Notes: a model not told the origin generated them from the letters alone. Positions 1 to 6,166 are shown, counted from the stretch's first letter. The stretch: 8,571 nt of DNA from Actinomycetes bacterium (GCA_023426375.1 JAFAAV010000059.1:1-8571), one strand, 5' to 3'. A program made the numbers and translations.

Positions 1-193
1 GTTCCTGGTAGGCGGCCAGGTTCAGCAGGGTATCGCCCTTGCCGTTGGTGAGGTTCGCCGGAACCCCTGCCTGGAGGGCTTCCCGCAAGAAATCGTTCCT
101 ACCCTCACGTGCGGCGTCGAAGAGTGAATTGACGTAGGCGATTTCTTCGTCGGTCAACTGCGGCTGCTGTGCATTGTTCTCCGGTGCGGACAC
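1..193 (-). CDS. Small ankyrin-repeat domain protein (N-terminal 64 codons, cut by window edge)
   Basis: Reading the minus strand from a GTG at 193 gives an open frame that stays open to the window edge: it begins MSAPENNAQQPQLTDEEIAY and ends near GKGDTLLNLAAYQE. An excellent Shine-Dalgarno AGGAGGA (plus-strand 201-207) sits 7 nt before the GTG, which fixes the start. The segment around residues 22-64 reads like the first ankyrin repeat: a helix with LFDAAREGRNDFLREALQAG, then the loop and VPANLTNGKGDTLLNLAAY, matching the ankyrin pattern of a G.TPLh.A motif. The first 20 residues are polar and are not a signal peptide, so a cytoplasmic protein is likely. Small stand-alone ankyrin proteins of about 120-150 residues are common in Actinobacteria and are presumed to bind other proteins; no specific role can be given. 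The gene is divergent from the acyl-CoA synthetase. The call rests on the visible partial repeat only. Confidence 0.75.
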   Translation of the reverse strand, partial: MSAPENNAQQPQLTDEEIAYVNSLFDAAREGRNDFLREALQAGVPANLTNGKGDTLLNLAAYQE

Positions 194-237
194 GGACGGT
201 TCCTCCTGTAAGAGCTGGCAAGGCGCGGCTTCGCCTG

Positions 238-269
238 AATGTAAGGGCGATCTCTCCCATATCGGAGAG
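238..269 (-). promoter_or_regulatory. Possible promoter of the ankyrin gene with an inverted repeat near its -35
   Basis: On the minus strand, TACATT (plus 238-243) fits the actinobacterial TANNNT -10 pattern and would start transcription near 231, about 25 nt before the Shine-Dalgarno of the ankyrin gene. No good TTGACA-like -35 is visible. Just upstream, CTCTCC (252-257) and GGAGAG (264-269) form a 6-bp inverted repeat with a 6-nt centre, covering roughly the -20 to -38 region, so it could be a repressor site. The match is short and could be chance. The rest of the 254-bp divergent gap (194-447) has no gene I can support. Confidence 0.25.
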
Positions 270-410
270 CCACCAGGACAGTGTCCCACGGCACTCCGAC
301 ATCGACATCGCCACACCCTCAACGATCCTGACGTTGTGAAAGCGTAGCGGGTTGGCAGCGATGACCACGGAGCGTCGCGTTGACTCCAATATCCGATACT
401 GGCAGTCTCA

Positions 411-426
411 TGTGTCACAGATCACT
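411..426 (+). promoter_or_regulatory. Crp/GlxR-like palindromic site before the acyl-CoA synthetase
   Basis: TGTGTCACAGATCACT matches the actinobacterial Crp/GlxR consensus TGTGANNTANNTCACA at 9 of 12 defined positions, including the TGTG and TCAC core half-sites. It lies 22 bp before the proposed start codon at 448 and about 25 bp after a TTGACT (380-385) that could be a -35. No convincing -10 is seen at the right spacing from that hexamer; CAGTCT at 403-408 is the only candidate. Crp/GlxR proteins commonly control fatty-acid and acetate metabolism genes, so the site would make sense here, but this is a pattern match only. Confidence 0.3.
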
Positions 427-447
427 ACAGATTTTGGGAGACTCTTC

Positions 448-1965
448 ATGTCCAATGTGGCCACCCTGCTCACCGATTCCGCCGAGCGTTTTCCGGACCG
501 CCCCGTGATCATCCTGGATGACACCCGGATGACTTACGCGCAGCTCAATGACCTTTCAGCCCGGGCGGCCGCAATGCTCAAGGCGCAGGGGATCAAGCCG
601 GGTGACCGCGTGGCCATGGTTATGCCCAATGTTCCGCACATGCCGGTGCTGTACTACGCGATTCTGCGGGTCGGGGCGATCGTGGTTCCGCTCAATCCGC
701 TATTGACCCCGCGTGAGCTGACCTATCACTTCACCAACGCGGAGGTTTCTGCGGTCCTGACCTGGGAAGGCATGATCGACGCTAGCCAGGAAGCCGCCAA
801 AGAAGCCGGCGACATCCCTGTGGTGTCCATCGGGGCCCAAGAGACCATGCAGAAACTGCAGGGCGTGGAGCCCGATCACGAGGTGGTCGACCGGGGCGAT
901 GACGACACTGCCGTACTGCTTTACACCTCCGGTACCACGGGCAAGCCCAAGGGAGCGGAGCTGACCCATCTTAATCTCCTGTCGAACGCCAAGATGTCCG
1001 CAGATGGATTCTCGTTGTCCCAGGAAGATGTGAAGTTCGGTGGTCTCCCCTTCTTCCACGTGTTCGGACAGACCGTCGCGCTGAACGGAGTGGTCTCGTC
1101 TGGTGCATCGGTCACGTTGCTGCCACGTTTCGACCCGGTCAAGGCCCTCGAAATTCTCCGTAGGGACAAGGTGACCATGTTCGTTGGTGTACCCAGCATG
1201 TACGTGGCCCTGCTGCACACGGTCAATCAGATCGGGCCGGAAGCGGTGGAGGGGATTGACATTCGGGCCGCCATGTCGGGTGGTTCGCCCATGCCGGTGG
1301 AGGTGCTCGAGAAGTTCGAGAAGGTGTTCGACACCACCATTCACGAGGGATACGGGCTCTCCGAGACGTCGCCGGTAGTCTCGTTGAACCAGCCGGATGG
1401 GATCCGCAAACCCGGTTCCATTGGAACCCCGGTCGAGGGCGCTGAATTGGACATCTTCGATGGCCAGGACCAACCGGTCGCCGATGGCGAAGTAGGAGAG
1501 CTGGTGGTCCGCGGGAAGTACGTGATGAAGGGCTACTGGCGGAACCCTGAGGCCACGGAGGCGGCCATCCGCGACGGTTGGTTCCACACCGGGGACATGG
1601 CGCGCCGCGACGAGGACGGCGTCTACTACATCGTGGACCGCAAGAAGGACATGATTCTCCGCGGCGGCTACAACGTGTACCCCCGTGAGGTCGAAGAAGT
1701 GCTGTACCAGTTCCCCGGTGTGGTGGAAGCCGCCGTGCTGGGTGTTCCGCACGAACAACACGGCGAGGAAGTGGGCGCCGTCGTCGTCTTCGATCCCAAG
1801 GCCATCGGCGACCGGTCCATCGATGATGTGACCAAGGAGCTGGATGCCTTTGTCCAGGAACGGGTGGCTAAGTACAAGTACCCCCGTCACTACAACGTTC
1901 TGGACGAGCTCCCCAAGGGCCCCACTGGCAAGATCCTCAAGCGCGAACTCACGCTCAATGCATAA
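448..1965 (+). CDS. Acyl-CoA synthetase (long-chain fatty-acid-CoA ligase-like, AMP-binding family)
   Basis: This 505-residue ANL-superfamily enzyme activates a carboxylic acid with ATP to an acyl-adenylate, then forms the CoA thioester. It probably works in the cytoplasm on a fatty acid. Motifs in order: the phosphate loop YTSGTTGKPKG (about 158-168), YGLSETSP (302-309), DGWFHTGDM (376-384), the hinge region DRKKDMILRGGYNVYP (397-412), and the C-terminal PKGPTGKILKR (489-499) with catalytic lysine K495. The N-terminal AMP-binding domain and small C-terminal domain are both complete. I chose the ATG at 448 because GGGAG (436-440) lies 7 nt before it and MSNVATLLTDSAERFPDRP is a typical family beginning. 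The frame is open back to a TTG at 352, but those 32 extra residues do not look like the family. The exact substrate (long-chain, medium-chain or other acid) cannot be read from the sequence. The stop codon overlaps the argG operator. Confidence 0.9.
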   Translation: MSNVATLLTDSAERFPDRPVIILDDTRMTYAQLNDLSARAAAMLKAQGIKPGDRVAMVMPNVPHMPVLYYAILRVGAIVVPLNPLLTPRELTYHFTNAEVSAVLTWEGMIDASQEAAKEAGDIPVVSIGAQETMQKLQGVEPDHEVVDRGDDDTAVLLYTSGTTGKPKGAELTHLNLLSNAKMSADGFSLSQEDVKFGGLPFFHVFGQTVALNGVVSSGASVTLLPRFDPVKALEILRRDKVTMFVGVPSMYVALLHTVNQIGPEAVEGIDIRAAMSGGSPMPVEVLEKFEKVFDTTIHEGYGLSETSPVVSLNQPDGIRKPGSIGTPVEGAELDIFDGQDQPVADGEVGELVVRGKYVMKGYWRNPEATEAAIRDGWFHTGDMARRDEDGVYYIVDRKKDMILRGGYNVYPREVEEVLYQFPGVVEAAVLGVPHEQHGEEVGAVVVFDPKAIGDRSIDDVTKELDAFVQERVAKYKYPRHYNVLDELPKGPTGKILKRELTLNA

Positions 1966-1994
1966 TTACAAATAGTGCTGTATAGTCATGCATT
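1957..1994 (+). promoter_or_regulatory. Tandem ARG boxes (ArgR operator) controlling argG
   Basis: Two 18-bp ARG-box-like sequences lie 2 bp apart. Box 1 (1957-1974, AATGCATAATTACAAATA) matches the E. coli consensus WNTGAATWWWWATTCANW at 12 of 16 defined positions. Box 2 (1977-1994, GCTGTATAGTCATGCATT) matches at 11 of 16. The left half of box 1 (TGCATAA) and the right half of box 2 (ATGCA) also agree with the mycobacterial ARG box TTGCATAACGATGCAA. Paired boxes 2-3 bp apart are the usual binding unit for hexameric ArgR. The AT-rich stretch stands out from the surrounding GC-rich DNA, and box 2 covers the likely argG -10, so arginine-loaded ArgR would block RNA polymerase. Box 1 overlaps the last three codons and stop of the upstream synthetase. 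Confidence 0.7.
1981..1986 (+). promoter_or_regulatory. Likely -10 of the argG promoter (TATAGT)
   Basis: TATAGT differs from TATAAT at one position and sits within ARG box 2, 69 bp before the argG start codon. Transcription would start near 1993. The position 17 bp upstream (1958-1963, ATGCAT) is a poor -35 and forms part of ARG box 1, as is common for promoters embedded in operators. No other -10 candidate is seen in the gap before argG except CATAAT at 1961-1966. Confidence 0.5.
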
Positions 1995-1997
1995 GAG

Positions 1998-2027
1998 GCA
2001 CGGGCCTGGCCCGTGCGCAAAGTTTTT
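1998..2027 (+). terminator. Intrinsic-terminator-like hairpin between the acyl-CoA synthetase and argG
   Basis: GCACGGGCC (1998-2006) and GGCCCGTGC (2008-2016) are perfectly complementary; allowing a 3-nt loop this is an 8-bp GC-rich stem. A run of five T follows at 2023-2027, 6 nt after the stem. It lies 33 nt after the stop of the synthetase and is best read as that gene's terminator. Because it also lies downstream of the putative argG -10 (1981-1986), it would form part of the argG leader and could lower or modulate argG transcription. The gap between stem and T-run makes it weaker than a classical terminator. Confidence 0.55.
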
Positions 2028-2054
2028 GTCGTGCAGCAAAGTGAGGAGAGCACC

Positions 2055-3263
2055 GTGAGCGATCGCGTTGTGTTGGCATACTCCGGAGGTCTCGATACTT
2101 CGGTGGCTATCGGTTGGATCGGCGAAGCCACGGGTGCCGAGGTCATTGCGGTGGCCGTTGACGTTGGACAGGGTGGCGAGGATCTGGAGACCATTCGCCA
2201 GCGTGCCCTGGACTGCGGTGCCGTGGAGGCATATGGGGCCGATGCTCGCGACGAGTTCGCCGAGGAATACTGCATGCCGGCGTTGAAGGCCAACGGTATG
2301 TACATGGATGCCTACCCGCTGGTGTCTGCCGTGTCCCGTCCGGTGATCGTCAAGCACCTGGTCAAGGCCGCCAAGCAGTTCGGCGCGACCACCGTGGCAC
2401 ACGGTTGCACTGGTAAGGGCAACGACCAGGTTCGTTTCGAGGTGGGTATCCAGACCTTGGGCCCCGAGCTCAAGTGCATCGCCCCGGTGCGTGACTTGGC
2501 TCTGACCCGTGAAAAGGCCATTGCTTACGCGGAGAAGAACGACCTGCCCATCGTGACCACCAAGAAGAACCCCTTCTCGATCGACCAGAACGTGTGGGGT
2601 CGTGCTGTGGAGACCGGCTTCCTGGAGGACATCTGGAACGGCCCCACCAAGGATGTCTACGACTACACGGATGACCCGACCTTCCCGCCGCCCGCGGACG
2701 AACTGGTCATCACGTTCAAGGAAGGCATCCCGGTCGCGATCGACAACAAGCCGGTCACGCCGTTGCAGGCCATCCAGGAACTCAACCGTCGTGCGGGCGC
2801 CCAGGGTGTGGGTCGTATCGACATCGTCGAGGACCGCTTGGTGGGCATCAAGTCGCGTGAGATCTACGAGGCTCCCGGTGCCATGACCCTGATCGCGGCT
2901 CACCGCGAACTGGAGAACGTCACCATCGAGCGTGAGCAGGCCCGCTTCAAGAAGACCGTGGACCAGCGCTGGACCGAGCTGGTCTACGACGGCCAGTGGT
3001 TCTCGCCGCTCAAGAAGTCCTTGGATGTCTTCGTGGACGACACCCAGAAGTACGTCAACGGTGACATCCGCATGGAACTGCACGCCGGCCGCGCCACCGT
3101 GACCGGTCGCCGTTCGGACACCGGCCTGTACGACTTCAACCTGGCCACCTACGACGAAGGCGACTCGTTCGACCAGTCGAACGCCCGCGGCTTCATCGAG
3201 CTGTTCGGTATGTCGTCCAAGGTTGCCTCCCAGCGCGAACAGCGCCTGGCGGGCGAGAACTAA
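2055..3263 (+). CDS. argG: Argininosuccinate synthase
   Basis: This enzyme joins citrulline and aspartate using ATP to give argininosuccinate, the penultimate step of arginine synthesis in the cytoplasm. The 402-residue length matches the usual ~400-residue bacterial form. The N-terminal PP-loop AYSGGLDTS (residues 8-16) binds ATP, and GCTGKGNDQVRFE (117-129) is the second family signature. The C-terminal region (about 170-400) is the family synthetase/multimerisation part, without gaps. The GTG at 2055 is chosen because AGGAG (2044-2048) lies 6 nt upstream and MSDRVVLAYSGGLDTS is the normal beginning. The frame extends back to a GTG at 2013, but that codon lies in the terminator-like stem and adds non-family residues. 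Regulation by ArgR is suggested by the ARG boxes upstream. argH follows 144 bp downstream; no other arg genes are in the window. Confidence 0.97.
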   Translation: MSDRVVLAYSGGLDTSVAIGWIGEATGAEVIAVAVDVGQGGEDLETIRQRALDCGAVEAYGADARDEFAEEYCMPALKANGMYMDAYPLVSAVSRPVIVKHLVKAAKQFGATTVAHGCTGKGNDQVRFEVGIQTLGPELKCIAPVRDLALTREKAIAYAEKNDLPIVTTKKNPFSIDQNVWGRAVETGFLEDIWNGPTKDVYDYTDDPTFPPPADELVITFKEGIPVAIDNKPVTPLQAIQELNRRAGAQGVGRIDIVEDRLVGIKSREIYEAPGAMTLIAAHRELENVTIEREQARFKKTVDQRWTELVYDGQWFSPLKKSLDVFVDDTQKYVNGDIRMELHAGRATVTGRRSDTGLYDFNLATYDEGDSFDQSNARGFIELFGMSSKVASQREQRLAGEN

Positions 3264-3283
3264 ACGCCACTGACGCGTCATGA

Positions 3284-3315
3284 CCGGCCGGGCTCCTAGA
3301 CTGGAGCCCGGCCGG
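3284..3315 (+). promoter_or_regulatory. Perfect 13-bp inverted repeat between argG and argH, with TAGACT in its loop
   Basis: CCGGCCGGGCTCC (3284-3296) and GGAGCCCGGCCGG (3303-3315) are exact reverse complements around the 6-nt TAGACT. As RNA this would be a very stable hairpin, 20 nt after the argG stop, but no T-run follows (ATTCACGTCC). It may be a terminator without a U-tract, or an intercistronic processing/stability element that sets the argG:argH ratio. TAGACT also fits the actinobacterial -10 pattern TANNNT, so the palindrome may instead be an operator around an argH promoter (start near 3309). No -35 at good spacing is visible; CTGACG at 3270-3275 is 21 bp away. The sequence cannot decide between these. 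Confidence 0.5.
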
Positions 3316-3321
3316 ATTCAC

Positions 3322-3358
3322 GTCCGGTGTGGTCACCGGACACCAGGTTCTTGGAACC
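3322..3358 (+). other. Two further small hairpins in the argG-argH gap
   Basis: GTCCGGTG (3322-3329) pairs with CACCGGAC (3334-3341) around TGGT, giving an 8-bp stem. GGTTC (3346-3350) pairs with GAACC (3354-3358) around TTG, giving a 5-bp stem. With the 3284-3315 repeat, three consecutive hairpins precede argH. The DNA from 3303 to 3407 contains no TA dinucleotide, so no TANNNT -10 element exists between the large palindrome and argH. Also visible is TGGAACCC repeated at 3352-3359 and 3367-3374. A structured intercistronic leader is the simplest reading. Confidence 0.4.
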
Positions 3359-3407
3359 CACGTCCATGGAACCCCCAACGAGCACCATCCCGCGAGCAAG
3401 GAGCAGC

Positions 3408-4853
3408 ATGGCCCAGCACCAGCAGCACGGAACCAACGAGGGCGCCCTGTGGGGCGGTCGTTTCGCCGGGGGACCGGCGGATGCACTGGCCGCTCTGAGT
3501 AAGTCCACGCAGTTCGACTGGCGGTTGGCCCCTTACGACATTGCCGGCTCACGCGCCCATGCCCGCGTGCTCCACACTGCCGGGCTTCTCACGGCCGAAG
3601 AACTCGAGGGCATGATTGCCGCGCTCGATCAGCTCGAGGCGGATGTCCGTTCCGGGGCCTACGTCCCCGCCGAATCCGATGAGGACGTGCACGGCTGCCT
3701 GGAACGCGGCCTGATCGAACGCGCAGGACCGCAGCTCGGCGGCAAACTGCGTGCAGGCCGGTCCCGTAATGACCAGATCGCCACGTTGGGTCGCATGTAC
3801 CTGCGCGACCACGCCGCGATCATCGCCAAGGACCTGTTGGACGTGGTGCGCGCTCTGATCGCTCAGGCCGAGCGGTACCCGTACGCGCCCATGCCGGGAC
3901 GTACGCACCTGCAGCATGCTCAGCCCATCCTGCTCTCGCACCACCTGCTCGCCCACGCGTGGGCCGTGCTGCGCGATGTCCAGAGGTTGGTGGACTGGGA
4001 CAAGCGCGCGGCTGTGTCCCCGTACGGTTCCGGCGCGCTCGCGGGTTCGTCCCTCGGTCTGGACCCCAATGCCGTCGCCTCAGAGCTCGGCTTCGATTCC
4101 GCTGTCTTCAACTCGATCGACGGCACGGCCGCCCGCGACGTCTACGCCGAATTCGCGTGGGTCACCGCCATGGCCGCCGTCGATATCTCGCGCATGAGCG
4201 AAGAGGTCACCACCTGGGCCACCAAGGAATTCTCGTTCGTGACCCTGGACGACGCCTTCTCCACGGGCTCCTCGATCATGCCGCAGAAGAAGAATCCCGA
4301 CGTCGCCGAGCTCGCCCGCGGTAAGGCCGGTCGCCTTATCGGCGACCTCACCGGTCTGCTCGCCACGCTCAAGGGACTGCCGCTCGCGTACAACCGCGAC
4401 CTGCAGGAGGACAAGGAACCGGTCTTCGACGCGATCGACCAGCTCGAGGTCCTGTTGCCCGCAGTCTCCGGAATGATGGGCACGCTCGTGTTCCACCCGG
4501 AGCGCCTGGCCGAGCTGGCCCCGCAGGGCTTCGCTCTGGCCACAGACGTAGCCGAATGGCTGGTCCGCCAGGGAGTTCCGTTCCGCGAGGCGCACGAGAT
4601 CTCCGGCGACGCCGTGCGCGTGTGCGAGGAGAACGACATCGAGCTGTGGGATCTCACGGACGAACAGTTCGCTCAGATCTCCGAACACCTCACTCCGCAG
4701 GTGCGAGAGGTTCTGACGGTCGAGGGTTCCCTGAACTCCCGCAATTCCCAGGGCGGCACGGCTCCGGCTGCGGTCGCTCAGCAGCTGGAGGAACTCAAAC
4801 GCCAGCTGGGTGAGTTGGCCACGTTCGAATCCCGTGAGCCGATCGTTTCCTGA
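3408..4853 (+). CDS. argH: Argininosuccinate lyase
   Basis: This enzyme splits argininosuccinate into arginine and fumarate, the last step of arginine synthesis. It belongs to the fumarase/aspartase superfamily, whose members are homotetramers with active sites made by three subunits. The 481-residue length is normal for an actinobacterial ArgH (slightly longer than the ~460 of many bacteria). Visible motifs: LWGGRF near residue 14, AGRSRNDQ (116-123), GRTHLQHAQP (164-173) with the conserved H167, and the signature GSSIMPQKKNPD (287-298) carrying the catalytic serine of the flexible loop. The ATG at 3408 is chosen because AAGGAG (3398-3403) lies just upstream and MAQHQQHG leads into the family start; the frame is open to 3327, but those residues lie in the structured gap. 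It is probably co-expressed with argG, though a separate promoter inside the 3284-3315 palindrome is possible. The 3' end overlaps the glycosylase gene. Confidence 0.97.
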   Translation: MAQHQQHGTNEGALWGGRFAGGPADALAALSKSTQFDWRLAPYDIAGSRAHARVLHTAGLLTAEELEGMIAALDQLEADVRSGAYVPAESDEDVHGCLERGLIERAGPQLGGKLRAGRSRNDQIATLGRMYLRDHAAIIAKDLLDVVRALIAQAERYPYAPMPGRTHLQHAQPILLSHHLLAHAWAVLRDVQRLVDWDKRAAVSPYGSGALAGSSLGLDPNAVASELGFDSAVFNSIDGTAARDVYAEFAWVTAMAAVDISRMSEEVTTWATKEFSFVTLDDAFSTGSSIMPQKKNPDVAELARGKAGRLIGDLTGLLATLKGLPLAYNRDLQEDKEPVFDAIDQLEVLLPAVSGMMGTLVFHPERLAELAPQGFALATDVAEWLVRQGVPFREAHEISGDAVRVCEENDIELWDLTDEQFAQISEHLTPQVREVLTVEGSLNSRNSQGGTAPAAVAQQLEELKRQLGELATFESREPIVS

Positions 4854-5589
4854 CTTCACGACCATATTGAGTAATCCGCTCGAAGAACTCCTGTCCGCAA
4901 CTGCGCCGGAAGCCGCCCCGGCACTGTTGGGTGCTGTTCTGGTGCGGTCCGACTCACAGGCCACCATGGCGCTTCGGCTGACCGAAGTGGAGGCGTACGG
5001 CGGCCCTGCGGAGTCGGACCTTCCGGACCCCGGGGCCCACACCTATCGTGGCCGCACGGCCCGCAACGCTTCGATGTTCGGCCCGCCGGCCCACCTCTAC
5101 GTGTATTTCACCTACGGTCTGCATCACGCGCTCAATCTGGTGTGTCGGCCTGACGGTCAGGCCGGTGGTTGTCTCATCCGCGCCGGGGAGATTGTGGCGG
5201 GGGAGGACGCCGCGCGTCGTCGTCGTAGTGCCCATCGTGCCACCGAACCAACGCACGCTGCCCTGGCGCGGGGGCCCGGCAATGTCGCCCAGGCACTCGC
5301 CCTGGATCGGACTGACGACGGCGCTCCGCTGCGATACCTGGGCAGCGCACCCGATCCCGTGCTCGCGGCACAGCGTCTGGTGGCCGAGCACCCCGGGCAC
5401 CAGAAGCCGTGGACGGGACTTTTTCTACCGGATCACCCCGGGCAGGTGGACATGGTGACCACCGCTCGAACCGGCGTTTCCGGGGAGGGCGGAACGGAGG
5501 CCTATCCGTGGCGCTTCGCGCTCAGGAACGACCACACGGTATCGCCATACCGGAAAGCCGCGGTCAAGAAACGTAGGACCCGGCCGTAG
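4834..5589 (+). CDS. 3-methyladenine DNA glycosylase (AAG/MPG family)
   Basis: This base-excision repair enzyme removes alkylated purines (3-methyladenine and related bases) from DNA. With the GTG at 4834 it has 251 residues. By alignment to human AAG from memory, all key positions are present: catalytic glutamate E53 and Y55 in EVEAYGG, H69 in GAHTY, Y94 in YFTYG, and N101 in ALNLV. RGPGNVAQAL (146-155) and the C-terminal PWRFALRND (225-233) are typical bacterial family motifs. The start is uncertain: GTG 4810, GTG 4834 and TTG 4867 are in frame and none has a Shine-Dalgarno. GTG 4834 gives a 20-nt overlap with argH and a plausible N-terminus, so translation is probably coupled to argH. The tail is basic (AAVKKRRTRP), consistent with DNA contact. 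A mpg gene next to argH is a recurrent actinobacterial arrangement. I see no terminator after it. Confidence 0.9.
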   Translation: MSRSFPDFTTILSNPLEELLSATAPEAAPALLGAVLVRSDSQATMALRLTEVEAYGGPAESDLPDPGAHTYRGRTARNASMFGPPAHLYVYFTYGLHHALNLVCRPDGQAGGCLIRAGEIVAGEDAARRRRSAHRATEPTHAALARGPGNVAQALALDRTDDGAPLRYLGSAPDPVLAAQRLVAEHPGHQKPWTGLFLPDHPGQVDMVTTARTGVSGEGGTEAYPWRFALRNDHTVSPYRKAAVKKRRTRP

Positions 5590-5626
5590 CATCCGTGTGA
5601 ACTGCTCGTGTGGGGCGAACGGCGGA

Positions 5627-5639
5627 TACGATAGTCCGG
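5627..5639 (+). promoter_or_regulatory. Leaderless promoter of apt (-10 TACGAT)
   Basis: TACGAT (5627-5632) fits the TANNNT -10 pattern and ends 6 nt before the GTG at 5639, so RNA synthesis would begin at or within a base of the start codon. No Shine-Dalgarno precedes this GTG, which supports a leaderless mRNA, a common class in Actinobacteria. No clear -35 is visible, which is also usual for such promoters. It gives apt expression independent of the argG-argH-mpg transcript. Confidence 0.55.
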
Positions 5640-6166
5640 TGACTGAATCCGTAGAGCAGATGATTGACCGGTTGTGCGCCAAGATCCCGGACCACCCGGA
5701 GCCGGGGGTGTTGTTCCGTGACCTCACCCCGCTGTTCGCGGACGGTGACGGTTTCAAACGAACCGTGGACGCATTGACGGATGCGTTCCGGGGCCAGTAC
5801 GACTGCGTGGCCGGTGTTGAGGCACGAGGTTTCATGATCGCCTCCGCCGTGGCGTATGCCTCCGGGGTGGGAATCGTGCCCGTGCGCAAGAAGGGCAAAC
5901 TGCCGCGCGAAACCATTTCGCAGCAGTACGACCTGGAGTACGGCACGGAAACGCTGGAGATCCACACGGACGATGTCCCGCGCGGTTCGCGCGTCCTGGT
6001 GCTCGACGACGTTCTGGCCACCGGTGGCACGTTGGGTGCCTCTGCGTCGTTGCTGACCCGCGCAGGATTCAACGTGGCAGGCTTCGGCGTGATCATGGAG
6101 CTGACCGCACTGCGCGGCCGCGCCCAACTGGGTGGGCACCGGGTTCGCGCCCTGCTGCGCGTCTGA
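5639..6166 (+). CDS. apt: Adenine phosphoribosyltransferase
   Basis: This purine-salvage enzyme converts adenine plus PRPP to AMP and pyrophosphate in the cytoplasm. The 175-residue protein is close to the usual 170-185. The PRPP-binding loop VLVLDDVLATGGT (119-131) is intact. Other family features are PGVLFRDLTPLF (about 21-33), VEARGFM (60-66) and the flexible-loop region RKKGKLPRE (83-91). Together these distinguish Apt from Hpt and Xpt. The GTG at 5639 is chosen because MTESVEQMIDRL is a normal helix start and a -10 lies 6 nt upstream; the frame is open to 5597, but that would include the promoter. A strong terminator follows 45 nt after the stop. In many Actinobacteria apt lies near secDF-relA, so its place between mpg and helD is a local arrangement. 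Its C-terminus is short and basic (GHRVRALLRV). Confidence 0.95.
   Translation: MTESVEQMIDRLCAKIPDHPEPGVLFRDLTPLFADGDGFKRTVDALTDAFRGQYDCVAGVEARGFMIASAVAYASGVGIVPVRKKGKLPRETISQQYDLEYGTETLEIHTDDVPRGSRVLVLDDVLATGGTLGASASLLTRAGFNVAGFGVIMELTALRGRAQLGGHRVRALLRV

Noticed and set aside
352..447. N-terminal extension of the acyl-CoA synthetase from TTG 352 or ATG 361
   Set aside because: The extra 32 residues do not resemble the family, no good ribosome site precedes them, and GGGAG lies correctly before ATG 448.
700..1890. Open frame of 396 codons on the minus strand opposite the acyl-CoA synthetase
   Set aside because: It is a codon-bias shadow: low-complexity His/Val/Gly-rich translation, no family motif, fully inside a well-supported gene.
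2013..2054. Longer argG start at GTG 2013
   Set aside because: The codon lies in the right arm of a terminator-like stem and adds residues unlike ArgG; GTG 2055 has AGGAG 6 nt upstream.
1986..3281. Open frame of 431 codons on the minus strand, fully opposite argG
   Set aside because: argG is certain on the plus strand. The antisense frame has no recognisable motifs and no ribosome site that I can see, and long antisense frames are expected opposite GC-rich genes with biased third positions.
3327..3407. Longer argH start at 3327
   Set aside because: The extension covers the hairpin-rich gap and is not family-like; ATG 3408 follows AAGGAG.
4080..5042. Open frame of 320 codons on the minus strand spanning the argH/mpg junction
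   Set aside because: Both plus-strand genes are supported by catalytic motifs; the antisense translation shows no known domain.
5206..5225. CGTCGT triplet repeat within mpg as a possible tandem repeat element
   Set aside because: It simply encodes a short arginine run in a basic part of the protein and stays in frame; GC-rich genomes often show this.
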